From Bacteroidales bacterium (GTDB lineage Bacteria; Bacteroidota; Bacteroidia; Bacteroidales; UBA932): DNA of 23,446 nt. A model generated the notes under the pieces. The model was not told the origin of the DNA. It saw only the letters and a program-made list of their open reading frames with translations, and made no database searches. Each line of letters starts with the position of its first letter. The stretch's first letter is position 1. A program made the position numbers and the translations under genes. The stretch covers positions 1-23,446 of the forward strand of contig JAFUQW010000050.1 in the NCBI GenBank assembly GCA_017472115.1, written 5' to 3'. Below, piece after piece: positions 7,974 through 16,703 of this stretch.

Positions 7974-9452
7974 ATGGAAATGATGCTTATTATTGTGGGT
8001 GTTGTAGTCGCTGTTGTGGCGGCAGTGGCAGGTTACTTCATGGGAAAGAAGGGTGCTGAACCGAAAGTTGTGGAATTGAGGTCGAATCTGGAAAATGCAC
8101 TGAAGCAGGTGGAGACCGAAAGGCGGCGTGCAGAGGAGCTGACCGGAATGGAACGTTCACGTGCATCGGAACAGTTGGAGACAGCTCGTCGTAATGCGGC
8201 AGAACAGCTTGAGACTGAGCGTAAGAATGCTTTGGAGCAGATAGAGCAGCTGAAGAGGCATTCCGCCGAGCAGCTGGCTCTGGCCAAGGAGGCTCATGAC
8301 AAGCAGATCGAGGCTCTCAAGAAGATGAATCAGGAACAGGTCGAGACCCAGCTCAAGATGATCAAGGAACAGATGATGGCAACGTCCGAGGAAGTGCTGA
8401 AGGTCCGTCAGGCAGAGCTTGGAGAGGCCAATAAGGAGCAGGTCTCGAAGATCGTCGATCCTCTGCAGAAGAGTCTCAAGGATATGAAGGAGGCTCTCGA
8501 TGACTCGAAGGAAAAGCATCAGGAGGCCCTGCATAAGCTTGATGCGACGATTCAGGCGAACATAAAGAACAGCGTACATCTCAACGATACTGCTGAACGT
8601 CTGACCCGTGCCCTGACCGGCGAGGTGAAGGTACAGGGTAATTTCGGAGAGCTGAAACTGCGTCAGCTGCTTGAAGATCTGGGACTTAAGGAAGGGGAGC
8701 AGTTCTCTTCTCAGGCTCATCTTCGCGACCGTCTCGGCAACCTCGTGAAGGATGATGACGGCAAGGGTCTCATTCCGGACTTCATACTCCATTTTCCCAA
8801 CAACCGCGATGTGGTCGTGGATTCGAAGATGTCATTCACGGCATATGAACGCTATGTCAACACCGAGGTGCCTGAGGAAAAGACTATGCATCTGAAGGAG
8901 CATATCGTCAGTGTCCGCGCACAGGTTGACCGTCTCGCCAAGAAGGACTACAGCAAGTATCTGAAGGAAGGATACGGCAAGCTGAACTTCGTGATAATGT
9001 ACATACACACAGAAGGCGCTCTTAATCTGGCCCTGCTCAATGATACGACGCTTTGGCGCGAGGCATACGACAGGGGAGTCCTCATCCTCGGTCCTCAGAC
9101 CATGTACATGAACCTGCGTATCCTCGAGCTGATGTGGACACAGGTACGCCAGCTCCAGAATCAGGAGGAGATGATCAGGCAGGCCAATCTCATCGTCGAG
9201 CGCACCCAGGATTTTGCGGCAAGATTCGCGACGGTCGAGGGCAAGATGCGTGATACGGTCAAGGCTATGGACCAGCTCAAGGTCACCACTTCGGAAGGCG
9301 GTCCGAGCATAATCCGCGCTGCGAGACAGCTTGTGGCGGCCGGAGCACGCGAAAACAAGAAGAAGAAGAGTCTGGACGTCCTCGAAACCTCCGTATTCAT
9401 CGACTCCGACACCACCCTCCTCCTCACCGACGGTGTAGAAAATCCTTCGTGA
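7974..9452 (+). CDS. rmuC: RmuC family DNA recombination protein
   Basis: RmuC family proteins limit recombination at inverted repeats in Escherichia coli; the domain is a predicted nuclease-like fold. The 492-residue product has an N-terminal membrane segment (about residues 4-22), a long coiled coil to about residue 190 rich in Glu, Gln, Lys and Arg with repeated AEQLE-type heptads, and then the RmuC domain. That domain is marked by GNFGELKLRQLLEDLGL, PDFILHFPNNRDVVVDSKMSFTAY and YIHTEGAL...RGVLILGPQT. The C-terminal tail ends in a Lys-rich stretch. ATG at 7974 is chosen over a TTG three codons upstream. A palindromic element begins 8 nt after the stop. It is divergent from cysS. Confidence 0.92.
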   Translation: MEMMLIIVGVVVAVVAAVAGYFMGKKGAEPKVVELRSNLENALKQVETERRRAEELTGMERSRASEQLETARRNAAEQLETERKNALEQIEQLKRHSAEQLALAKEAHDKQIEALKKMNQEQVETQLKMIKEQMMATSEEVLKVRQAELGEANKEQVSKIVDPLQKSLKDMKEALDDSKEKHQEALHKLDATIQANIKNSVHLNDTAERLTRALTGEVKVQGNFGELKLRQLLEDLGLKEGEQFSSQAHLRDRLGNLVKDDDGKGLIPDFILHFPNNRDVVVDSKMSFTAYERYVNTEVPEEKTMHLKEHIVSVRAQVDRLAKKDYSKYLKEGYGKLNFVIMYIHTEGALNLALLNDTTLWREAYDRGVLILGPQTMYMNLRILELMWTQVRQLQNQEEMIRQANLIVERTQDFAARFATVEGKMRDTVKAMDQLKVTTSEGGPSIIRAARQLVAAGARENKKKKSLDVLETSVFIDSDTTLLLTDGVENPS

Positions 9453-9459
9453 CATAAAG

Positions 9460-9603
9460 ATTTTGGTAATGATATATCTGTTTGCACTTCAGAAATCATC
9501 CATTCACTGTCATGCTGAACGAAGTGAAGCATCTTTACAATAAAGATTCTTCGCTGACGTTCAGAATGACAGTTAGTGTAATCATTTATATCGTTACCAA
9601 AAT
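9460..9603. mobile_element. MITE-like palindromic element with terminal inverted repeats
   Basis: The 17-bp ends match as an inverted repeat with one mismatch: ATTTTGGTAATGATATA at 9460-9476 against the complement of 9587-9603. Inside lies a 66-bp imperfect palindrome (9507-9572) that begins CTGTCATGCTGAACG, turns at CATCTTTACAATAAAGAT and ends CGTTCAGAATGACAG. It codes for nothing; its minus strand gives the familiar spurious peptide CHSERQRRI. The element fills the rmuC-purE gap, may end rmuC transcription, and stops 7 nt before the purE -7 element. Mobility is inferred from structure alone. Confidence 0.65.
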
Positions 9604-9610
9604 TTTTCAT

Positions 9611-9618
9611 TATCTTTG
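9611..9618 (+). promoter_or_regulatory. Predicted -7 element for purE-purL
   Basis: TATCTTTG lies 30 nt upstream of the purE ATG. The expected -33 position falls inside the right end of the palindromic element, where no TTG is seen. Confidence 0.55.
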
Positions 9619-9648
9619 CGCGCGAATTAAAATATAAGGTTAGAAAAT

Positions 9649-10116
9649 ATGAAAGTCGCAGTAATCATGGGCTCGACCAGCGACCTTGAAATCATGTCGC
9701 AGGCAATCAATCTCCTTGAGGAATTCGGGATTGAAACCGTAAAGAGGGTCATCAGCGCCCACAGGACTCCGGATCTTATGTGTGAGTTCGCAAAATCGGC
9801 AAAATCCGAGGGAATAGGTGTCATCATCGCAGGAGCAGGCGGAGCCGCTCATGTTGCGGGTGTGGTGGCCGGTATGACCACAGTTCCTGTAATCGGTATC
9901 CCTATCCAGACCAAGGCCCTTGGCGGAATGGATTCACTCCTTTCCATTGCCCAGATGCCTCCGGGAGTTCCTGTGGCTACAATGGCTATCAACGGAGCAA
10001 AGAATGCAGCCCTTTATGCGATCCAGATTCTTGCACTCACCGATGCTACGCTCTCCGATAAGCTGGATGCCTTCAGGAAGCAGCAGACACAGAAAGTACT
10101 TGAAGCAACAATATAA
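9649..10116 (+). CDS. purE: N5-carboxyaminoimidazole ribonucleotide mutase PurE
   Basis: Moves the carboxyl group of N5-CAIR to give CAIR in de novo purine synthesis. The 155-residue product has the phosphate/nucleotide signatures MGSTSDL near the start, SAHRTPD with the class I catalytic His, AGAGGAAH, and the GGMDSLLSIAQMPPGVPVAT segment. SAHRTP rather than SAHKGP supports class I, which normally works with PurK; no purK is in the window. It is the first gene of the cluster; purL starts 9 nt after its stop. Confidence 0.95.
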   Translation: MKVAVIMGSTSDLEIMSQAINLLEEFGIETVKRVISAHRTPDLMCEFAKSAKSEGIGVIIAGAGGAAHVAGVVAGMTTVPVIGIPIQTKALGGMDSLLSIAQMPPGVPVATMAINGAKNAALYAIQILALTDATLSDKLDAFRKQQTQKVLEATI

Positions 10117-10125
10117 GCGAACGAA

Positions 10126-13100
10126 ATGAAAAACTACCGTATCTTCGTAGAAAAGTATCCTGAATTTCAGGTGGAAGCGCGCAGCCTTCTGAGCGAGCTG
10201 AACGAAAACCTTCAGCTTGACCTCGGAGCGCTGCGTTTCCTTAATGTCTATGACCTCTTCGGCTTCTCGGAAGAACTTCTCGAGAAGAGCCGCTACAGCG
10301 TGTTCGGAGAGATCGTAACCGACAGTGTGACCGATGAATGTGACCTTGCCGGTACTAAATACATTGCCGTGGAATACCTTCCCGGCCAGTTCGACCAGCG
10401 TGCTGCCTCGGCTGTTGACTGCGTACGTCTGATCGACCCTTCTGCCAAGGTGAGCATCAAGAGTTCGAAGCTCATCATCCTTCCGGGCGAGACTTCGGAC
10501 GAGACTGTGGCCAAGATCAGGAAGTATTACATCAATGCAGTAGAGTCACGGGAGAAGGATCTTGCCAAGCTAAATGCGCTTGAGCAGCCTGAAGTGGCTC
10601 CTGTGCCTGTCCTTGAGGGGCTTACATCTCTCAAGGAGGAGGAACTTGCACCTTACTGCAAGAAGATGGGCCTTGCCATGAATGCTGATGACCTCCGCGA
10701 GGTGGTGAAGTATTTCAAGGCAGAGGGACGTGATCCGTTCGAGACCGAGCTGCGCATCCTTGATACATACTGGAGTGACCATTGCCGCCACACCACCTTT
10801 ACCACGGAGCTGGAAGATATCGAAGTCGAAGATTCGTTCATGAAGGAGGAGATCGACGGCACGCTCAATCTCTACATGAAGATACGCAAGGAACTCGGAC
10901 GTGAGCACAAGGGCCTGAACCTTATGGATATGGCTACCGTAGGCGCGCGTTATCTCAAGGCTCACGGCTACCTCGATGACATGGAGGTGAGCGAGGAGAA
11001 CAATGCATGCAGCATCTATGTGGATGTAGATATAATCGATGATGAGGGCGGGATGACCACAGAGAAATGGCTTCTCCAGTTCAAGAACGAGACCCACAAC
11101 CATCCGACCGAGATCGAGCCTTTCGGCGGTGCTGCGACATGTCTCGGCGGTGCAATCCGCGACCCTCTTTCCGGCCGTGCATACGTATATCAGGCTATGC
11201 GAGTGACAGGTGCGGGCAATATCTATCAGCCTGTGTCAGAGACTATTCCGGGCAAGCTCCCGCAGAGCATAATTTCTCGCAAGGCGGCTCACGGCTATTC
11301 AAGCTACGGCAACCAGATAGGTCTTGCCACCACTCATGTACGCGAGGTCTATCATGAAGGCTATGTGGCCAAGAGGCTTGAGGTAGGTGCCGTCGTAGGT
11401 GCCGTGAAGGCGGACAGCGTACGACGCGAAAGTCCTGCCCCTGGCGATATCGTGCTTCTTCTCGGAGGCCGTACAGGCCGCGACGGAGTAGGCGGAGCGA
11501 CAGGTTCATCTAAGGAACATACCGAGGAATCTCTTGAGACATGCGGAAGCGAGGTCCAGAAGGGTAATGCCCCTGAGGAAAGAAAGCTCCAGAGGCTTTT
11601 CCGTCGTCCGGAAGTCACGAAGCTCATCAAGAAATCGAACGACTTCGGTGCAGGCGGTGTCAGCGTGGCTATCGGTGAGCTTACAGATGGTCTCGACATC
11701 TACCTCGACCGTGTGCCTGTGAAATATAACGGTCTGAACTCTACAGAGCTTGCCATCAGCGAGTCACAGGAGCGTATGTCCATCGTGATAGAGGCCAAGG
11801 ACAAGGAGCAGATGATGGCTTATTGCGCAAGCGAGAATGTGGAGGTGACCCATGTGGCTGATGTTACGGACAGAGGCCGTATGCGTATGTTCAACGGTGG
11901 CAGACTCGTTGTCGATCTTTCCCGCGAGTTCATCGACAGTGCCGGAGCGAAGCATTATGCAAAGGCTACCATCGGTGCCGTGGAGCAGAAGAATCCTTTC
12001 GTCCGCGAGGTGGAAGGCGAGAATCTCAAGGAAAAGATATACAACAACCTCCAGGACCCGAATGTGACATCTCAGAAGGGTCTGATCGAGATGTTCGACT
12101 CTACGATCGGCCGTTCGACAGTGCTCATGCCTTTCGGCGGTATGCTTCAGGCTACCGAGACCCAGGTTTCAGTACAGAAACTTCCGACTGACGGCTACAC
12201 CGATACTGCCTCTATCATGGCCTTCGGCTACAATCCGTTCATCGCTTCATGGAGCCCATATCATGGTGCCGCATATGCAGTCGTAGAGGCATGTGCAAAG
12301 GTGGTGGCTGCAGGTGCATCATATGAGAAGATGCGCTTCTCTTATCAGGAGTATTTCGAGAGGATGACCGACCGCAGGTCATGGGGCAAGCCGCTTTCGG
12401 CTCTCATGGGTGCTCTCAAGATGCAGGTCGAGCTCGGCCTTCCTTCAATCGGAGGAAAGGATTCGATGAGCGGTACGTTCGAGAACATCAACGTGCCTCC
12501 TATGCTCATGGCATTCGGTATCACCACAGTTGATGCAGGTCAGGTGATTTCTCCTGAACTCAAATACGAAGGCAACAAGCTTTATCTGATCAAGCATACT
12601 CCGCTGGCGAACCATATGCCTGACGTGGAGCTGCTCAAGGCAAATTGGAAGTTCGTTCATGAGCAGATCCAGGCCGAGAACATCGTTTCAGGTTATGCCC
12701 TCGGATTCGGTGGTCTGGCAGAGGCCATCTGCAAGATGTCATTCGGTAACGGTCTCGATGCGAAGATAAGCTATGATGAGGCGGAACTCTTCAATTATGG
12801 CTACGGATCGATTCTCGTTGAGGCTGAAGAGGCTCTGGATTATCCGAACGCAGTCCTCATAGGTGAGGTGACCGACGGTGAGGAGAGCGAGCTTACGATC
12901 AACGGCAAGAAGTTCGACATCTTCGATCTGATGGCTGCCAATTCGGCAAGATTCGCGCAGGTTTATCCTGACACAGCCGAAGCATACAACAAGGCCGTGG
13001 CTCCTGCAGGTCTTGAGGGTGTGAAACCTTTCAAGGCGAAGAAGGCAGATCTTAAGTATAAAGGTGAGCCTGTGGAGAAGCCTGTAGCATATCTTCCTGT

Positions 13101-13884
13101 GTTCCCGGGAACCAACTGCGACTACGATTCTGCCAAGGCATGGCGCAATGCCGGTGCAGAGGTGCGCATGAGCGTGTTCTGCAACCTTACTGAGGAGGAT
13201 ATCTTCCGTTCGATTGCAGAAATGAAGAAGAATATCGACGAGTGCCATATCCTCATGCTCAGCGGCGGTTTCTCTGCAGGTGACGAGCCGGACGGAAGCG
13301 GAAAGTTCATCGCGAATGTTTTGAACAACAAGGATATAGCTGATGCGATCCACGCTCTTATCGATCGAGGAGGTCTTATCCTCGGCATCTGCAACGGATT
13401 CCAGGCTCTCGTGAAGTCGGGTCTCCTTCCATACGGCCGTCTCGGTCAGGTGACCAAGGACAGCCCTACGCTTTTCCGCAACGACATCAACCGTCATATC
13501 TCGCAGATGGTGACAACTCGCGTTTCTACCACCAATTCTCCATGGCTTTCAGGCTTTGCTGTGGGTGACCTTCATACCATCGCTGTCAGTCACGGCGAGG
13601 GTAAGTTCGTTGTGAATGAGGAACTTGCAAGAGAACTCTTCGCAAACGGTCAGGTGGCCTTCCAGTATGTTGATCCGCTTGAGGAGGAGGTGACTATGGA
13701 GTCTCCTTACAATCCTAACGGTTCTTATTACGGTATCGAGGGTATCATCAGCCGCAACGGTCAGATTCTCGGAAAGATGGGTCATACCGAGCGTTATGAG
13801 GAGAATCTCTTCAAGAACATCATGGATGAAGGGTTGGAGCAGCCGCTCTTTATCAATGCTGTTTCGTATTTCAGAGGTGAGTGA
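10126..13884 (+). CDS. purL: Phosphoribosylformylglycinamidine synthase, single-chain PurL
   Basis: Converts FGAR to FGAM using glutamine and ATP. All parts lie in one 1252-residue chain: an N-terminal PurS-like region, the linker motif YWSDHCRHTTF (about 215-225), two AIR-synthase-type ATP halves, including ETHNHPTEIEPFGGAATCLGG, and a C-terminal glutaminase from about 985. In the glutaminase, GICNGFQ holds the nucleophile Cys1089 and MGHTER the partner residues His1220 and Glu1222. The start (MKNYRIFVEKYPEFQ...) and overall layout fit the long PurL clade I associate with Streptococcus and Clostridium (TIGR01857 type), not the form I recall from Bacteroides. It is tightly linked to purE. Confidence 0.96.
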   Translation: MKNYRIFVEKYPEFQVEARSLLSELNENLQLDLGALRFLNVYDLFGFSEELLEKSRYSVFGEIVTDSVTDECDLAGTKYIAVEYLPGQFDQRAASAVDCVRLIDPSAKVSIKSSKLIILPGETSDETVAKIRKYYINAVESREKDLAKLNALEQPEVAPVPVLEGLTSLKEEELAPYCKKMGLAMNADDLREVVKYFKAEGRDPFETELRILDTYWSDHCRHTTFTTELEDIEVEDSFMKEEIDGTLNLYMKIRKELGREHKGLNLMDMATVGARYLKAHGYLDDMEVSEENNACSIYVDVDIIDDEGGMTTEKWLLQFKNETHNHPTEIEPFGGAATCLGGAIRDPLSGRAYVYQAMRVTGAGNIYQPVSETIPGKLPQSIISRKAAHGYSSYGNQIGLATTHVREVYHEGYVAKRLEVGAVVGAVKADSVRRESPAPGDIVLLLGGRTGRDGVGGATGSSKEHTEESLETCGSEVQKGNAPEERKLQRLFRRPEVTKLIKKSNDFGAGGVSVAIGELTDGLDIYLDRVPVKYNGLNSTELAISESQERMSIVIEAKDKEQMMAYCASENVEVTHVADVTDRGRMRMFNGGRLVVDLSREFIDSAGAKHYAKATIGAVEQKNPFVREVEGENLKEKIYNNLQDPNVTSQKGLIEMFDSTIGRSTVLMPFGGMLQATETQVSVQKLPTDGYTDTASIMAFGYNPFIASWSPYHGAAYAVVEACAKVVAAGASYEKMRFSYQEYFERMTDRRSWGKPLSALMGALKMQVELGLPSIGGKDSMSGTFENINVPPMLMAFGITTVDAGQVISPELKYEGNKLYLIKHTPLANHMPDVELLKANWKFVHEQIQAENIVSGYALGFGGLAEAICKMSFGNGLDAKISYDEAELFNYGYGSILVEAEEALDYPNAVLIGEVTDGEESELTINGKKFDIFDLMAANSARFAQVYPDTAEAYNKAVAPAGLEGVKPFKAKKADLKYKGEPVEKPVAYLPVFPGTNCDYDSAKAWRNAGAEVRMSVFCNLTEEDIFRSIAEMKKNIDECHILMLSGGFSAGDEPDGSGKFIANVLNNKDIADAIHALIDRGGLILGICNGFQALVKSGLLPYGRLGQVTKDSPTLFRNDINRHISQMVTTRVSTTNSPWLSGFAVGDLHTIAVSHGEGKFVVNEELARELFANGQVAFQYVDPLEEEVTMESPYNPNGSYYGIEGIISRNGQILGKMGHTERYEENLFKNIMDEGLEQPLFINAVSYFRGE

Positions 13885-13887
13885 TGG

Positions 13888-13968
13888 CATCATGTGGCTA
13901 AGTGTTCCAGTGACCCCCTCCCCCTACGCGGGGGTGCGATGTCACTTCCACACAATAGCCACACGATG
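13888..13968. repeat. Long imperfect palindrome in the purL-purF gap
   Basis: The left arm 13888-13914 (CATCATGTGGCTA ... AGTGAC) pairs with the right arm 13941-13968 (GTCACTT ... TAGCCACACGATG), with a few mismatches. A GC-rich core carries C-runs opposite a G-run (CCCCCT, CGGGGG). It starts 3 nt after the purL stop, so it may act as a terminator or mRNA-end stabiliser. Structure resembles a REP or MITE; family not identified. Confidence 0.6.
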
Positions 13969-14008
13969 AGATTCGGTTTTAATCTCCTCCCATTACCATC
14001 TGTGCACT

Positions 14009-14037
14009 TGTCATGTCGAGCGTATTCGGGACATCTG
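14009..14037 (+). repeat. REP-like fragment upstream of purF
   Basis: TGTCATGTCGAGCG followed by TATTCGGGACATCTG. It aligns well with the repeat inside purD at 23395-23421 (TGTCATTTCGAGCG, AAGTCGAGAAATC) and more loosely with 9509-9535. It lies 35 nt before the purF start and is probably in its leader. No TAnnTTTG element is seen between here and purF. Confidence 0.45.
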
Positions 14038-14071
14038 CAAGAAGAAAATGACGACATAATTCCCCAATCAT

Positions 14072-15466
14072 ATGTGTAAGTGTAATAATTGTTATAGAGA
14101 CGACAAACTGCATCACGAGTGTGGTGTACTTGGAATTTATGGTGTGCCGGATGCTGCGAATCTGGCATATTACGGTCTGCATACCCTTCAGCACAGGGGT
14201 CAGCAGGGCTGCGGTATCGTGACTGTTGACTCGGAAGGTCTTTTCCACAGGGTCAAGGGTGACGGTCTCGTGACCGAGGTGTTCAACGAGCAGAAGATGA
14301 GTCTGCTTCCCGGAAACATGGCCATCGGTCATGTGCGTTACAGCAATGCCGGCTGCAACGGAACTGAGAATATCCAGCCTTTCCTCTTTCATCACAATTC
14401 GGGTGACTTCGCTCTGGCCAACAACGGACAGATCGTGAACTATAAGCAGTTGCGTGAAGAACTCGAGGACAGGGGAAGCCTTTTCCAGTCTGCTTCGGAC
14501 GCGGAGGTGCTTGCCCATCTCATCAAGAAACAGGGTGTTGACAGGGACCAGCCGCGTATCTATGCACTGAAGGATGCGTTGAATCAGATCGACGGTGCAT
14601 TCGCATTCGTAGTGATGACAGGCCGAAGGATCTATGCCTGCCGTGACAAGTACGGATTTCATCCTCTTGCAATAGGAAAACTTGGAGACGGGTATGTAGT
14701 TGCCAGCGAGACATGTGCGTTTGATGTGCTCGGAGCAGAGTATATCCGCGATGTGGAGCCTGGCGAAATCGTGACTCTCGACCATCACGGCATCCGCAGC
14801 CAGTTCTATGCGGAGCCAGAGCGTCATGCGATGTGTGCGATGGAATTTGTCTATTTCGCGCGTCCCGACAGCGACATCGAAGGCTGCAATGTGCATAATT
14901 ACCGCAAGGAATCGGGAAGGATTCTCTTCAAGGAGTCACCTGTTGATGCCGACATCGTCATCGGTGTTCCGGATTCGAGTCTCAGTGCGGCGCAGGGTTA
15001 TGCCGAGGCCAGCGGACTTCCATACGAGATGGGTCTGATCAAGAGCAAATATGTTGGTCGTACATTCATCCTCCCGACACAGTCCATGCGCGAGAAGGGT
15101 GTGAAGATGAAGCTTTCCCCAGTCAAGACCATAGTCAAGGGCAAGAGGGTGGTGCTTGTGGATGATTCCATCGTCCGTGGAACGACATCACTGAAGATTG
15201 TCAAGATGCTTCGAGAGGCAGGAGCGGCTGAAGTACATGTCCGCATAGCGAGTGCGCCTCTGAAATACACCTGCTACTATGGAGTGGATGTCCATACGCC
15301 GGAGGAACTTATCAGCAACAGCAACGATGTCGAGCAGGTCTGCCGTCTGATCGAGGCTGATTCGCTTGCCTTCCTCTCCCACGAGGGAATGCTTGCCGCA
15401 GGCCGTCGTGACGACCTCTGCCTCGCATGCTTCAACCATGAGTACCCTACCAATCTTTATGAGTGA
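14072..15466 (+). CDS. purF: Amidophosphoribosyltransferase PurF
   Basis: Catalyses the first committed purine step, PRPP plus glutamine to 5-phosphoribosylamine. The 464-residue product is of the Bacillus subtilis type: a 16-residue propeptide ends before Cys17 (HHE then CGVLGIYG), the N-terminal nucleophile after self-cleavage. The glutaminase motifs LQHRGQQG and NNGQIVN follow. The PRPP loop VVLVDDSIVRGTTS lies near 360-372. Cysteines in the places of the known iron-sulfur ligands are present (CAMEFVYFARPDSD, TCYYGVD, CLACF near the C-terminus), so a 4Fe-4S cluster is likely. The propeptide is oddly Cys-rich (Cys2, Cys4, Cys7). Bacteroides PurF as I recall it is a longer, different form. 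Confidence 0.96.
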   Translation: MCKCNNCYRDDKLHHECGVLGIYGVPDAANLAYYGLHTLQHRGQQGCGIVTVDSEGLFHRVKGDGLVTEVFNEQKMSLLPGNMAIGHVRYSNAGCNGTENIQPFLFHHNSGDFALANNGQIVNYKQLREELEDRGSLFQSASDAEVLAHLIKKQGVDRDQPRIYALKDALNQIDGAFAFVVMTGRRIYACRDKYGFHPLAIGKLGDGYVVASETCAFDVLGAEYIRDVEPGEIVTLDHHGIRSQFYAEPERHAMCAMEFVYFARPDSDIEGCNVHNYRKESGRILFKESPVDADIVIGVPDSSLSAAQGYAEASGLPYEMGLIKSKYVGRTFILPTQSMREKGVKMKLSPVKTIVKGKRVVLVDDSIVRGTTSLKIVKMLREAGAAEVHVRIASAPLKYTCYYGVDVHTPEELISNSNDVEQVCRLIEADSLAFLSHEGMLAAGRRDDLCLACFNHEYPTNLYE

Positions 15467-15575
15467 TTCGCAACTGTTTAGTAATCAATTGGTTGAGTCT
15501 TTTGGCTTGCATGGCTGGGACGTCGAGCCAACTATGTTGAATCGTTGAGTTTAAGGATTTTGTGTATCACGAAAA

Positions 15576-16622
15576 ATGAACGCAAAAAATATAATAAAGG
15601 AATGGATGCTGCCTATAGCGATGGTGACGGGAGCATCCATTTATCTTATATATCATGCGCTGCCGTCGCTCCATTCTGCCGGTCCCTTCCTTTCCGATGC
15701 GGTGTCCATCATCCAGCCGCTGCTGATATTCACCATGCTTTTCCTGACTTTCTGCAGGATAGAGCCGAAGGATCTCAAGCCTCACAGATGGCATTGGTGG
15801 CTTCTTCTGATCCAGGGAGGACTCTTCACCCTGCTTGGTCTGCTTGCGGCAGGAATTCTCAGATGGATGCCCGGTGATACGCACGACAGCGTGGTGCTTA
15901 TCGAAAGCGCCATGTTATGCTTCATCTGCCCGACTGCGACTGCTGCTGCTGTGGTCACCAGAAAGCTCGGCGGTGATGTGGCAGGTATCACGACATACAC
16001 AGTGCTGATAAATATGGTCACGGCGCTCATCGTTCCGCTCATCGTGCCTATGATCCAGCCGATTGCAGGATTCACTTTCTGGCAGGCATTCAGCATGATC
16101 GTCGCCAGGATATTCCCTCTGCTTATCCTGCCGTGTCTGGCAGCATGGCTTGTGAGGTATCTTTTCCCTAAACTCCATAGGTCTCTGCTCGGATTCCCTG
16201 ATCTTGCCTTCTATATATGGGCCGTCGCCCTGACCCTGGCCATAGCGGTGACGACCAGATCGATAGTGCAAAGTGACATGAATACCGGGATTCTTCTGCT
16301 GATGTCACTTATCTCGTTGGTCTGCTGTGTGTTCCAGTTCGCCATGGGCCGCTATATCGGCAACCGCTACAGGCCGCGGAGGTTTCCCCGCAGTCCGATT
16401 GTCAAGGATGCTGAGTCTGATGGCGGCAAGTCTGCATTGGAGCGCGGCCGTGAAATAAGAAAGATCACCGCCGGTCAGTCTTTAGGTCAGAAGAACACGG
16501 TTTTCGCCATATGGATGGGCTATACATTCATGACACCTGAAACCGCGATAGTGGGTGGTCTCTACAGCATATGGCATAATCTCTACAACTCCTGGCAGCT
16601 CTATCGTGCAAGGAAACAGTAA
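15576..16622 (+). CDS. SBF/bile-acid-symporter-like membrane transporter
   Basis: A 348-residue inner-membrane protein with about nine or ten hydrophobic segments spread along its length. The arrangement, the central LCFICPTATAAAVVTRKLGGD segment (two Pro/Thr-rich half-helices are typical of this fold) and the late motif GQSLGQKNTVFAIWMGYTF point to the SBF-like (BASS) family of sodium-coupled organic-anion transporters. A charged cytoplasmic loop of about 35 residues (RYRPRRFPRS through REIRKI) lies before the last helices. Substrate cannot be told; the family includes carriers for bile acids, pantoate and other anions. It sits in line between purF and purM, 109 nt after purF, and purM has its own promoter. 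Family call is fairly sure, substrate unknown. Confidence 0.7.
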   Translation: MNAKNIIKEWMLPIAMVTGASIYLIYHALPSLHSAGPFLSDAVSIIQPLLIFTMLFLTFCRIEPKDLKPHRWHWWLLLIQGGLFTLLGLLAAGILRWMPGDTHDSVVLIESAMLCFICPTATAAAVVTRKLGGDVAGITTYTVLINMVTALIVPLIVPMIQPIAGFTFWQAFSMIVARIFPLLILPCLAAWLVRYLFPKLHRSLLGFPDLAFYIWAVALTLAIAVTTRSIVQSDMNTGILLLMSLISLVCCVFQFAMGRYIGNRYRPRRFPRSPIVKDAESDGGKSALERGREIRKITAGQSLGQKNTVFAIWMGYTFMTPETAIVGGLYSIWHNLYNSWQLYRARKQ

Positions 16623-16671
16623 AGCATAGCAATAAGTACTTCAGGTACTTCATTTCCCGTCAAAAAATGCT

Positions 16672-16679
16672 ATCTTTGC
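16672..16679 (+). promoter_or_regulatory. Predicted -7 element for purM
   Basis: TATCTTTG ends 24 nt before the purM ATG. Just upstream, AAGTAC (16635-16640) and GTACTT (16646-16651) form a small dyad that could be an operator or a weak hairpin ending the transporter transcript. Confidence 0.55.
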
Positions 16680-16703
16680 GGGCGGATAAACAACACCTTA
16701 AAA

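Noticed and set aside
9161..9610. Minus-strand frame containing CHSERQRRI after rmuC
   Set aside because: That peptide comes from translating the palindromic repeat at 9507-9572; the rest is antisense to rmuC.
9400..9660. Purine riboswitch or other metabolite-sensing leader before purE
   Set aside because: The gap is taken up by the palindromic element, and the leader after the -7 octamer is only about 25-30 nt, too short for a riboswitch.
12739..13497. 252-codon minus-strand open frame within purL
   Set aside because: Antisense shadow of a GC-biased gene; no domain, start context or promoter.
13979..14896. 305-codon minus-strand open frame over purF
   Set aside because: Runs antisense through conserved PurF motifs and begins within them; no recognisable protein family.
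15467..15575. TTGGCT / AGCCAA inverted repeat after purF as a terminator
   Set aside because: The 6-bp stem with an 18-nt loop and no T-run is too weak to call.
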